Source: Thermus albus (GTDB lineage Bacteria > Deinococcota > Deinococci > Deinococcales > Thermaceae). Taken from it: 64,000 bases of DNA. A program made the position numbers and the translations under genes. Of the stretch, positions 9,524 to 15,958 are shown piece after piece. Within the stretch, counting starts at the first letter, position 1. Every line of letters begins with the position of its first letter. Location of the stretch: assembly GCF_022760855.1 (NCBI RefSeq), contig NZ_JAKTNR010000005.1, forward strand, positions 1-64,000, written 5' to 3'. Below the pieces are notes generated by a model. That model was not told where the DNA came from. It saw only the letters and a list, made by a program, of their open reading frames with translations, and searched no databases.

Positions 9524-10792
9524 CTAAGGGGTAAGCCGGTGCCGGTCCCGGGGGAAAGCCCGGGCGTAGCGCACGTTGGGAAGGCCCAGGAGCTTTTGGG
9601 TAAGCCTCTCCGCCCCGATGGCGAAACCCCCGTGGGGGGGCATGCCGTACTTGAAGACCTCCAGGTAGCCCTGGAAGCCTTCCAGGTCCATGCCCTTGGC
9701 CTTTAGGCTTTCCACCAGGTCCTGGTAGCGGTGGATCCTCTGCCCCCCGGAGGTGATCTCCAGGCCCCGGAAGAGGAGGTCAAAGCTCCGGGTGGTGCCG
9801 TCGGGTTCAGGGTAGGTGTAGAAGGGGCGAAGGGCGCGGGGGTAGTGGGTGATGAAAAGCCAGTCCGAGCCCCAGCGCTCCCTGGCGTACTGGCCCAGAA
9901 GCCGCTCCGCCTCCTCGGAGAGGTCCTGGCCCACGGGGTAGCCCAGCTCTTCCTTGAGGATCCTCCGGGCCTCCGCGTGGGTGAGGCGGGGCACATCCTT
10001 GGGGAAGGAGGGCCACTCGGCTCCCAGGAGCCGGATCTCGTTCCCAGCGCTGGAAAGGGCCTCTTCCAGCATTTCCTGGAGGAGGCCTTCCTCAAGCTGC
10101 ATGAGGTCTTCCTCTCCCCTGATGAACCCCATCTCCACGTCCAGGGAAAGGTACTCGTTCAGGTGGCGGCTGGTGTTGTGCTCCTCCATGCGCCAGACCG
10201 GGGCCACCTCGTAGACCCTCTCAAATACCCCCACCAGGATCTGCTTGTAGAGCTGGGGGGACTGGGCCAGGTAGGCCCGGTACTCAAAGTAGTCCACCCC
10301 GAAAAGCCCCGAGCCTCCCTCGGCCCCGGCCCGCACCACCTTGGGGGTGAAGATCTCCGTGAAGCCCTGCCGGTCCAGGTACCGCCTAAAGCCCCGCACC
10401 AAGGCCGCTTGGACCTTAAGAGGGGCCCGGGCCTTCTCCCCCCTTAAGGTGACGTAGCGGTATTCCAAAAGGGTGTCGGGGCTTGCCCGCCACTCCTCCT
10501 TGGGGATCTCCACGGGGGTGGGCTCCAAGGCCGGGGATAGGACCTCCAGCTCCTGGGCGTGCACCTCGAGGCCCCCCGGGGCCTTGGGGTTTGCCACCAC
10601 CTGGCCCCTTACCCTTAGGCTGGACTCGGGCAAGGGAAGCCTTTGCCCCCCGGTTACTACCTGGACGATGCCGCTTCGGTCCCTAAGGAGAAGGAACTGG
10701 ATCTTGCCCAGGTCCCGCCTCCAGTGGAGAAAACCCCAAAGCTCCACCTCCTGGCCTATTTGCTCCTTCAAGTCCCTAACCAAAACCCGCAT
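9524..10792 (-). CDS. aspS: Aspartyl-tRNA synthetase, short archaeal type (AspRS2-like)
   Basis: A 422-residue class II synthetase. It has an N-terminal anticodon-binding OB fold (VELWGFLHWRRDLGKIQFLLLRD), motif 2 around FEIAPVWRMEEH-like YEVAPVWRMEEHNTS, and motif 3 GGFAIGAERL. It lacks the GAD insertion of bacterial-type AspRS, which is why it is about 150 residues shorter. Thermus thermophilus is known to carry such a second enzyme, which charges Asp onto both tRNA-Asp and tRNA-Asn for GatCAB amidation. That specificity is inferred here. A ribosome binding site AGAGGAGG precedes the ATG. Confidence 0.9.
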   Translation of the reverse strand: MRVLVRDLKEQIGQEVELWGFLHWRRDLGKIQFLLLRDRSGIVQVVTGGQRLPLPESSLRVRGQVVANPKAPGGLEVHAQELEVLSPALEPTPVEIPKEEWRASPDTLLEYRYVTLRGEKARAPLKVQAALVRGFRRYLDRQGFTEIFTPKVVRAGAEGGSGLFGVDYFEYRAYLAQSPQLYKQILVGVFERVYEVAPVWRMEEHNTSRHLNEYLSLDVEMGFIRGEEDLMQLEEGLLQEMLEEALSSAGNEIRLLGAEWPSFPKDVPRLTHAEARRILKEELGYPVGQDLSEEAERLLGQYARERWGSDWLFITHYPRALRPFYTYPEPDGTTRSFDLLFRGLEITSGGQRIHRYQDLVESLKAKGMDLEGFQGYLEVFKYGMPPHGGFAIGAERLTQKLLGLPNVRYARAFPRDRHRLTP

Positions 10793-10813
10793 CTTTCCTC
10801 CTCTTTAAGCTTT

Positions 10814-10845
10814 GGCCCCCCCGGCCATGGGGGACCGGGGGGGCC
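10814..10845. repeat. Perfect 11-bp inverted repeat upstream of aspS
   Basis: GGCCCCCCCGG and CCGGGGGGGCC face each other across 10 bases. The hairpin would form in the aspS leader about 20 bases before the start codon. No T-run follows on either strand. It may be a processed end or a leader regulatory hairpin. Confidence 0.5.
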
Positions 10846-10907
10846 GGATGGTCATGCCCCCCGCCTAGGCATCATTAAGACGAGACGGGCGCATATTGCT
10901 CTTGAGT

Positions 10908-11207
10908 TTAGGGGGTTTCCCCCCCTAGGTCAAGGCGCTCAAAGGCCAGGACCAGGGAAGGGAGGTCTTCGGCAGGCGCCACCGCGAAAAAGTTTTCCTC
11001 CACCTGATATCTGGCCGCCCATTCTCCCCTTACGCCGGCCAGGTCTAGGGGCTGGGCCTCTTCCTTCAGAAAGCGGAGGCGCCTTAGGCGCAGGTCGCCC
11101 TCCTGTGAGTAAAAGACCTGGTAGACCACGCCCCCGAGGCGCTTCTCCCCGTAGAGGCCCCCCTCTATGGGGCTCACCTCGTAGCCCAGGGCCTTAAGGG
11201 CTTCCAT
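10908..11207 (-). CDS. Conserved hypothetical protein, 99 residues
   Basis: I do not recognise a family. The protein (MEALKALGYEVSPIEGG...) is soluble and charged, with beta-strand-like VVYQVFYSQEGDLRLRRLRFL, and has no signal peptide. The ATG at 11207 lies inside the last codons of the phospholipase D-like gene (14-base overlap), so translation is probably coupled to it. The gene ends in a G5/C5 hairpin that includes the stop codon. A longer open frame upstream is only the shadow of the neighbour. Confidence 0.6.
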   Translation of the reverse strand: MEALKALGYEVSPIEGGLYGEKRLGGVVYQVFYSQEGDLRLRRLRFLKEEAQPLDLAGVRGEWAARYQVEENFFAVAPAEDLPSLVLAFERLDLGGETP

Positions 11208-12492
11208 CCAGCACCTCGAGGACCAAGGGATCCTCCAGCACGATCTCGTAGTACCCAGCGTAAAGGACGATGCGCCCCCTGGCCCGCACCTTCTTTCCCA
11301 GGTAGCTTTGGGGGAAGGGTTGTTGGAAGAGGCCATAGCTCCTGGGGAAGACCACCAGCCTCAGGTCGCTTTCCCCCGGGCCAAACCGGAGGAAGGCCAC
11401 GGTGCCCCGGTCCTCCACCTGTTGGATCACCCCTTCCACGGTGGCGATGCGGCCAAAGTGCTTGGGGGCTTCCTGCCAAGGGATGACGCCTTCCAGAGGG
11501 GGCAGGGCAAAGGGGTTTTCCGGAAGGCCCGCTTGGTAATCCCTTTCCATGGTGGAAAGCAGACGGGCAAAGGCCTCAGGGGCTTCCTTGCGGGTGAAGC
11601 GCACGGAAAGCTCGCGGTTGGCGTTTAGGGAGTTGGCGCTCAGGTTCATGCTACCCACTAGGGCTACCTCCCCGTCCACTACCAGGGCCTTGGCGTGCAC
11701 GTAGGGGTCGGGAAGGAACCGCACCTCCGCTCCAGCCTGCCTTAACTCCTCCGCACCCGCCAAGAAGTAGGTGTCCCCAGGTTCCCTTGGGCTTCCCACC
11801 AGGCGGACCCGGACCCCTCTGCTTAAGGCCTCCTTGAGGGCGGCCACCACCTGGGGATCGGCCATGGCCTGGTGCTCGAGGAGGATCTCCTTCTGTGCCC
11901 CCCGGATCAGGGACAGGAGGGTTTCCCGGGCGTTGCCCTCCTTTACCCCGCCCAGGGTACGGCTTGGCGCCCAGACGAGAAGGCCCTGGGAAAGGTCCAG
12001 CCGTTTCCCCTCCCAATCGGCTTCAAAAACCCTCACCGCTTCGGCCACCTGCTTGGGGTCATCCAGGATGAGGGCGTACTCCCGGTTGGCGGTGAAGGAG
12101 CTTCCCGTGAGGTTCATGGTGCCCACCCAGGCCCGCTTCCGGTCCACCACCAGGCTTTTTTCGTGAACGAAAACGAAGCGGAAGGGGGTGGTGAGCCTGA
12201 CCTCCACCCCCTGGTCCTTTAGGGCTTGGAATACCGTGAGGTCCACGCGTCCCCCAGAGGGTTCCCGCTCCAAGAGGACCCTGACCCTGACCCCCCGGGC
12301 CACGGCCTGCCCCAAGGCCTCCACCACGTCCAGGCGGCTTGGGGTCCAGAGATACATCTTCACCAAGATCTCCTCCTGGGCCGAGGCGATGAGGTCCAGT
12401 AGCGGCTTGAGGCCATCCTCCGGCTCCACCACCAGCCTGGGAGCGGCCAGGGCCGGCAGGAGGAGAAGGAAAAAGAGAAGAAGCCGTTTCAT
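11194..12492 (-). CDS. Secreted phospholipase D-like protein with C-terminal OB-like domain
   Basis: The 432-residue protein has a signal peptide (MKRLLLFFLLLLPALAAP) and two HKD motifs: H110-x-K112-x4-D117 with GTMN, and H266-x-K268-x4-D273 with GSMN. This is the complete active site of a PLD-superfamily phosphodiesterase. Residues from about 345 form a beta-rich segment (GRIATVEGVIQQVED ... VRARGRIVLYAGYYEIVLEDP) resembling an OB fold, which would suit a nucleic-acid substrate. An exported nuclease or phospholipase are both possible. An ATG three codons upstream (12501) is an alternative start; neither has a clear ribosome binding site. Confidence 0.8.
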   Translation of the reverse strand: MKRLLLFFLLLLPALAAPRLVVEPEDGLKPLLDLIASAQEEILVKMYLWTPSRLDVVEALGQAVARGVRVRVLLEREPSGGRVDLTVFQALKDQGVEVRLTTPFRFVFVHEKSLVVDRKRAWVGTMNLTGSSFTANREYALILDDPKQVAEAVRVFEADWEGKRLDLSQGLLVWAPSRTLGGVKEGNARETLLSLIRGAQKEILLEHQAMADPQVVAALKEALSRGVRVRLVGSPREPGDTYFLAGAEELRQAGAEVRFLPDPYVHAKALVVDGEVALVGSMNLSANSLNANRELSVRFTRKEAPEAFARLLSTMERDYQAGLPENPFALPPLEGVIPWQEAPKHFGRIATVEGVIQQVEDRGTVAFLRFGPGESDLRLVVFPRSYGLFQQPFPQSYLGKKVRARGRIVLYAGYYEIVLEDPLVLEVLDGSP

Positions 12493-12537
12493 GTCTAGCA
12501 TTCTGCCCCATGCCCCCGGAAAAGGTGGGGACGTGGG

Positions 12538-13311
12538 CTAGGGGCTTCCCACCCGGCCAGCAAAGCGGAAGCACCTTTCGGCGTTGGCGTCGGTAATGGC
12601 TTCCATCTCCCCAAAGGGGAGCCCCCGCACCTCGGCCAGCTTTTCCAAGGTATGGCGCACGCGGTGGGGAAGGTTGCGCTTGCCCCGGTGGGGCTCTGGG
12701 GGGAGGAAGGGGGTGTCGGTTTCCACCAGGAGGTGGTCTAAGGGAAGCCTTTGGGCCGCTTCCCGCAGGGCCTGGTTTTTCCTGTAGGTGAGGGGGCCGG
12801 CAAAGCTGAAGTAGGCGCCTACCTGGAGGCCGGCGGCCTCGAGGACCGGATGCCCCCCGAAGGCGTGGAGGACCACCTGCGGGGGCCGGTGGGCCAAAAG
12901 CCAAGCGGCCAGGTCCTCTTCCGCCTTCCCGTCCTTGCCTCTCACGTGGAGGACCAAAGGAAGCCCAAGCTCCTGGGCCAGGCTGGCCTGGAAGTCCAGG
13001 GCCTTAAGCTGGGCGGGTTTGGTCTCGGGGGTCCAGTGGTAGTCCAGGCCGCTTTCCCCTATAGCCCGCACCCGGGGGTGGCGGGCGTAGTGCCTAAGGG
13101 CTTCCTCTACCTCGGGGGAAAGCAGATGGGCCGAGGTGGGGTGGAGGCCCACCGCGGCGTAGACGTTGCCTTGGGCTAGGGCTATGGTTCTCTCCCAGCG
13201 GCTTGGGTCCACCCCTAAGGTGAGGATGGCCCTAAGCTCCGGGAAGTGGGCCTTGGCCTCCTCCAGCTCGGCCTCTTCCAGGAAGTCTAGATGGGCGTGG
13301 GTGTCGGTCAT
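12538..13311 (-). CDS. tatD: TatD family metal-dependent deoxyribonuclease
   Basis: A 257-residue TIM-barrel hydrolase. The N-terminal metal-binding motif is DTHAHLDF. Downstream are GLHPTSAH, GESGLDYHW, LVLHVRGKD and the C-terminal LVETDTPFLPP, all in family order. TatD enzymes are Mg-dependent DNases with 3'-5' exonuclease activity. The start is the ATG at 13311 immediately before the TDTHAH motif; the longer frame upstream has no family similarity and crosses the divergent promoter region. Confidence 0.88.
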   Translation of the reverse strand: MTDTHAHLDFLEEAELEEAKAHFPELRAILTLGVDPSRWERTIALAQGNVYAAVGLHPTSAHLLSPEVEEALRHYARHPRVRAIGESGLDYHWTPETKPAQLKALDFQASLAQELGLPLVLHVRGKDGKAEEDLAAWLLAHRPPQVVLHAFGGHPVLEAAGLQVGAYFSFAGPLTYRKNQALREAAQRLPLDHLLVETDTPFLPPEPHRGKRNLPHRVRHTLEKLAEVRGLPFGEMEAITDANAERCFRFAGRVGSP

Positions 13312-13347
13312 GCCGTCACTGCCTTCCTGCCTGCACGGGCCCAAGGG

Positions 13348-13369
13348 CCATGTTCCAAATCTAACATGG
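13348..13369. promoter_or_regulatory. Candidate operator in the divergent tatD/lipoprotein region
   Basis: CCATGTT and AACATGG form a perfect 7-bp inverted repeat around an 8-base spacer. The 15-base centre-to-arm geometry (two half-sites roughly 1.5 turns apart) is like a dimeric repressor site. It lies between the tatD start and the -35 of the lipoprotein gene. Confidence 0.4.
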
Positions 13370-13382
13370 GAAATGGCCCACA

Positions 13383-13410
13383 TTGGGCCTGGGGCCCTTA
13401 AGGGTAGATT
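13383..13410 (+). promoter_or_regulatory. Promoter of the CrtC/AttH-like lipoprotein gene
   Basis: TTGGGC (13383-13388), 16 bases, then TAGATT (13405-13410). The ATG follows 6 bases later with no ribosome binding site of normal spacing, so a leaderless or nearly leaderless mRNA is likely. Confidence 0.5.
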
Positions 13411-13416
13411 AAGGCC

Positions 13417-14403
13417 ATGTGGCGGTTGTGGCCCTTGGCCTTGGTGTTGGTGGCCTGCGCTCCTGTTCTGGTGGGGGTGGACCCAAAGCGGCTTCCCGAC
13501 CCCCAGGACTGGGACCCCAAGCCGGCCCAGCTGGAGTGGTGGTACGCCTCGGGCTGGGTGGAGCCCTATGCTTTTCACTTTGCCTTCTTCAAGGCCTACG
13601 CCCCGCCCGCCTTCCGCATCCTGGGCCTTCCGGGAAGCCTCTTTGGCCCCTTTCACGCCGCCCACCTGGCCCTAACCGATTTGCGCACTGGGGAAAGGGT
13701 TTTCCTAGAGGTTTCCGACCAGGACCTCTTCGCTCCCCGGGGCCGGGCGGAGCCGGGACCCTACCTGGAGGTTTCCGGCTGGCGGTTCTATTGGGAGAAT
13801 GGGGGTTTCCGCCTCCTGGCTGGGCCGGTGGACCTCCGCCTGCGCCCCCTTAAGCCCCCGGTGGTCCAGCCCCCCGGGTATTCGGGCACGGAGGAGACGG
13901 GGCGGCTTTACTACCAGTCCTATACCCGCCTCGAGGCCTGGGGCCGGATCCGAGGGGAAGAGGCCCGGGGGGAGGCCTGGGCCGACCACCAGTGGGGGGA
14001 GCAGTTTTCCGGCCTAAGCGCCACTTGGGACTGGCTTAGCCTTCACCTTTCCGATGGCTCGGAGCTCATGGCCTACCAGGTGAAAAACAGCCAGGGTGAG
14101 GTGGTCCAGGTCCTGGGTAGCCGGGTGGACCCCTTGGGAAGGGTGGAGGGGGTGGAGCTCCACTTCCTCCCCTTAGAGGCTTGGAAGAGCCCCTCAGGCC
14201 ATACCTATACCCTGGCCTGGCGCCTGGTGGGGCCGGGGCTGGACCTGGAGGTGCGCCCCCCCTTCCCGGAGGGGGAGATCCTTTCCCGCACCACCCGGGT
14301 GGGCTACTGGGAAGGGCCGGTGGTGGGGGAAGGAGTCCTGAGGGGCTACCCCGTCCGGGCCCGGGGCATGGGGGAGTTCGTGGCTGGGCCTTGGCGGCCT
14401 TGA
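13417..14403 (+). CDS. Secreted CrtC/AttH-like lipocalin-fold lipoprotein
   Basis: The 328-residue product starts with a lipoprotein signal (MWRLWPLALVLVACAP, lipobox LVAC). The body has the signature of the predicted secreted hydrolase / hydroxyneurosporene synthase (AttH) family: LEWWYASGWV near the N-terminus, a central YYQSYTRLEAWG with GEAWADHQWGEQF, and repeated beta strands to the end. Family members with known activity include carotenoid 1,2-hydratase. A carotenoid role in pigmented Thermus is possible but unproven, and the lipobox places this copy outside the cytoplasm. Confidence 0.75.
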   Translation: MWRLWPLALVLVACAPVLVGVDPKRLPDPQDWDPKPAQLEWWYASGWVEPYAFHFAFFKAYAPPAFRILGLPGSLFGPFHAAHLALTDLRTGERVFLEVSDQDLFAPRGRAEPGPYLEVSGWRFYWENGGFRLLAGPVDLRLRPLKPPVVQPPGYSGTEETGRLYYQSYTRLEAWGRIRGEEARGEAWADHQWGEQFSGLSATWDWLSLHLSDGSELMAYQVKNSQGEVVQVLGSRVDPLGRVEGVELHFLPLEAWKSPSGHTYTLAWRLVGPGLDLEVRPPFPEGEILSRTTRVGYWEGPVVGEGVLRGYPVRARGMGEFVAGPWRP

Positions 14404-14420
14404 TATGCGCATGCTATACT
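14391..14420 (+). promoter_or_regulatory. Promoter of the FMN reductase gene
   Basis: TTGGCG (14391-14396), 18 bases, then TATACT (14415-14420) preceded by TGC, an extended -10. The -10 overlaps the palindrome at 14418-14434. Confidence 0.65.
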
Positions 14421-14434
14421 AAACCTGGTTTAGT
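14418..14434. promoter_or_regulatory. Palindromic operator over the -10/+1 of the FMN reductase promoter
   Basis: ACTAAACC-T-GGTTTAGT is a perfect 17-base palindrome that begins within the -10 hexamer and covers the expected transcription start. Bound protein here would block RNA polymerase, so repression is the simplest reading. The cognate regulator is not encoded nearby. Confidence 0.6.
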
Positions 14435-14449
14435 GCGTGGGTGATATTT

Positions 14450-15103
14450 ATGGGTTTACACGTGCTCGGCGTTAACGCATCGGCACGCACGGATGGGTTT
14501 ACGGCGGAGCTATTGGATGAGGTCCTCGAGGCGGCCAGGCTCCAAGGGGCCACCACCGAGCGCCTGGACCTGGTGAAGTACCCCTTTCCCTTTTGCGCGG
14601 GAAACTACTCCCTGGACCCCGCCTCCTGTGGCCCGGATAGCTGCGTACAGGGGCCCTGGGACGGGTTTGGCAAGGTGGCGGAGAGGATTTTGGCTGCCGA
14701 CGCCGTGGTCTTCGCCACCCCCGTGTATTGGTTCAGCGTTTCTGCCCGCATGAAGGCCCTTTTGGAGCGCATGACCTCCATGGAGAACCAGGGCCTTTTG
14801 AACCTGGGCAAGCCCATGGCCCTCTTGGCGGTGGCCGAGGAGGAAGGGGCCAGCCAGGCCCTTTCCCAGATGTTGCTGCCCCTTTCCTACATGGGGTTTG
14901 TCCTGGCCCCCTTGGGCTTGGTCTATGCCCATCACCGGGGAGGCCTTAGCCTTAGGGAGAACACGGAGGTCCTGGAGGACGCCCGCATCGCGGGGGAAAA
15001 CCTGGTGCTCATGGCTAGAAAGCTCAAGGACACCTCCTTCCGGGAACCTCTCCCTGGCTACATGTACCGCGGGCCTCGAGGGCCAAGGGTAGCTGCTGAC
15101 TAA
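14450..15103 (+). CDS. NADPH-dependent FMN reductase / flavodoxin-fold protein
   Basis: A 217-residue flavodoxin-like protein. The N-terminal phosphate-binding strand reads VLGVNASARTDGFT and the central segment ATPVYWFSVSARMKALLERM is the FMN-binding loop of the NAD(P)H-dependent reductase family. A cysteine-rich stretch (PFCAGNY ... SCGPDSC) between them is like that in iron-sulfur flavoproteins, though the spacing does not fit a clear cluster motif. The ATG at 14450 follows GGGTGA; a GTG at 14441 is less likely. Its own promoter carries a palindromic operator, so expression is probably induced, for example by redox or quinone stress. Confidence 0.8.
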   Translation: MGLHVLGVNASARTDGFTAELLDEVLEAARLQGATTERLDLVKYPFPFCAGNYSLDPASCGPDSCVQGPWDGFGKVAERILAADAVVFATPVYWFSVSARMKALLERMTSMENQGLLNLGKPMALLAVAEEEGASQALSQMLLPLSYMGFVLAPLGLVYAHHRGGLSLRENTEVLEDARIAGENLVLMARKLKDTSFREPLPGYMYRGPRGPRVAAD

Positions 15104-15118
15104 AAAGAGGCCTTCTTG

Positions 15119-15127
15119 TGCTATACT
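15119..15127 (+). promoter_or_regulatory. Extended -10 promoter upstream of RNA motif A
   Basis: TGC-TATACT matches an extended -10 element, the same form as at 14412-14420. Transcription would start near 15134. I see no clear -35. Confidence 0.45.
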
Positions 15128-15133
15128 GGTTGT

Positions 15134-15308
15134 TAGGGAGCAGCCGCTCCCCAATAGGCACCTCGGAGGCGAAGAAGCCTGTCCTGCAGTTGGGCGCCTG
15201 GGGCAGGTGGAGCCAGTGGCGCAACCGGCCGAGGGCATAAGAATCTGTCTCCAACTTTAGATTATTGCCCTTGCCGGCCAGGTGCCCAAGCCTGGCCCTA
15301 AGGTTTTT
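15134..15308 (+). ncRNA. Candidate structured RNA with motif copy A and its own terminator
   Basis: The predicted transcript starts with a perfect hairpin GGGAGC-AGCC-GCTCCC (15136-15151). Motif copy A follows (15161-15234): P1 CCTCGG/CCGAGG, P2 CCTGTCC/GGGCAGG, a loop with GGGCGCC, and the conserved block containing GCCAGTGGCGCAACCGG. Next come an imperfect hairpin (GGGCA ... TGCCC) and a terminator-like stem. No open reading frame of note is present. It may be a stand-alone RNA or a long leader controlled by attenuation. I do not recognise it as a known riboswitch class. Confidence 0.55.
15276..15308 (+). terminator. Terminator-like hairpin after motif A
   Basis: GGCCAGG/CCTGGCC with an 8-base loop, then CTAAGG and a run of five T. 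It lies between motif copies A and B and could end a short RNA or act as an attenuator. Confidence 0.5.
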
Positions 15309-15312
15309 AGGG

Positions 15313-15390
15313 CGTTCGGAGGCGATGAACCGTGGGACCCAAGATGGGCGCCAAGGGACACGGGGAGCCAGTGGCGCAACCGGCCGAACG
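15313..15390 (+). promoter_or_regulatory. RNA motif copy B in the leader of the first export-operon gene
   Basis: P1 is CGTTCGG/CCGAACG, a perfect 7-bp helix. P2 is CCGTG/CACGG continued by CCC/GGG. The P2 loop AGATGGGCGCCAA is shared with copy C. The conserved block with GCCAGTGGCGCAACCGG follows, in which GGCGC could pair with GCGCC of the loop to form a pseudoknot. Stem sequences differ from copies A and C while pairing is kept. Confidence 0.6.
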
Positions 15391-15420
15391 TTCGCTTTCC
15401 TTTTCTTACGGCTTTTTGCG

Positions 15421-15445
15421 CCACCTCTCCCCTAGTGGGAGGTGG
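15421..15445 (+). promoter_or_regulatory. Hairpin that covers the ribosome binding site of the 124-residue gene
   Basis: CCACCTC plus CC pairs with GGGAGGTGG across one bulged T and a 6-base loop. The right arm is the Shine-Dalgarno sequence of the gene that starts at 15448. When folded, translation would be off. It sits 30 bases after motif B, so it could be the motif's expression platform. Confidence 0.6.
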
Positions 15446-15447
15446 GT

Positions 15448-15822
15448 ATGCGTAGATTTGCGGTTTTGTGGGTGCTGATGGTGGCATTATGGGCTTCTCA
15501 TCCTGGCCTTGCAGGGGGCTTTTCTTCGGGGGATAGCCACGGGGTGGGGATTCGGATTCCCCCTATCCTAAGGTTGGAGGTGGTGGAACTCAGCACGGTT
15601 AGTTTCCGCATAGAGGCCATGCCCCAAGGGGAGCTTACGCTAGGACCTGGCACCTATACCCTCCGGGTGCTTTCTAACACCCGCTGGGAGCTCTGGCTGA
15701 TCCCTTGGGGAAATGGCTTAGAGGCCGGTCAGCTTTTCCAGGGAAAGGGTCGCGGGGAGATTCCCCTAAAGGTTCCCCCAGGGGCCCAGTGGCAGGTGCA
15801 GCTGCGGGCAACGGGGCAGTAG
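15448..15822 (+). CDS. Small secreted protein of the export operon
   Basis: I do not recognise a family. The 124-residue product has a signal peptide (MRRFAVLWVLMVALWASHPGLAGG). A short beta-rich mature protein follows, with IRIPPILRLEV, YTLRVLSNTRWELWLIPWG and WQVQLRAT. The style (short, beta-rich, Gly/Pro turns) is like a minor coat or pilin subunit. It is the first gene after RNA motif B, and its ribosome binding site lies in a hairpin. The ATG at 15448 follows GGGAGGTGG; a GTG two codons earlier would destroy that spacing. Confidence 0.6.
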   Translation: MRRFAVLWVLMVALWASHPGLAGGFSSGDSHGVGIRIPPILRLEVVELSTVSFRIEAMPQGELTLGPGTYTLRVLSNTRWELWLIPWGNGLEAGQLFQGKGRGEIPLKVPPGAQWQVQLRATGQ

Positions 15823-15830
15823 CGAGGGGT

Positions 15831-15849
15831 TTTCACACGGCTTTCACAC
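15831..15849 (+). repeat. Two direct TTTCACAC repeats one helical turn apart
   Basis: TTTCACAC occurs at 15831-15838 and again at 15842-15849, an 11-base period. They lie just upstream of a GTTTAAAC and of RNA motif C. The pattern would suit a regulator binding one face of the DNA at a promoter for the coat-protein gene; no clear -35/-10 pair is visible. Confidence 0.35.
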
Positions 15850-15868
15850 ACCTGTTTAAACGTAGTCG

Positions 15869-15947
15869 CTGGGGAGGCTAGGAGCCCCAGTTTCCCAAGA
15901 TGGGCGCCAAGGGACTGGGGGGAGCCAGTGGCGCAACCGGCCCCTAG
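15869..15947 (+). promoter_or_regulatory. RNA motif copy C, fused to the ribosome binding site of the coat-protein gene
   Basis: P1 is CTGGGG/CCCCTAG (with a G-U pair and one extra base) and P2 is CCCCAG/CTGGGG continued by CCC/GGG. The loop AGATGGGCGCCAA and the conserved GCCAGTGGCGCAACCGG block are present. The 3' strand of P1 leads straight into AGAGGAGG, the Shine-Dalgarno of the ATG at 15959. The stability of this fold should therefore set ribosome access directly. Confidence 0.6.
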
Positions 15948-15958
15948 AGGAGGTGCAT

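Noticed and set aside
13312-13665. Longer tatD reading frame.
   Set aside because: It crosses the divergent promoter region and the start of the lipoprotein gene, and the family always begins at the THAHLD motif.
15161-15947. The motif copies were considered as GEMM-I c-di-GMP or cobalamin riboswitches.
   Set aside because: The GEMM tetraloop/receptor and its 3' GGTnGC..GGGTTnCC part are missing, and no cobalamin B12-box is present. Only short fragments look alike.
15161-15947. Three near-identical blocks could be a degenerate CRISPR or an insertion-sequence remnant.
   Set aside because: Spacing is irregular (about 155 and 557 bases), flanks covary as helices, and there are no cas genes or transposase fragments.
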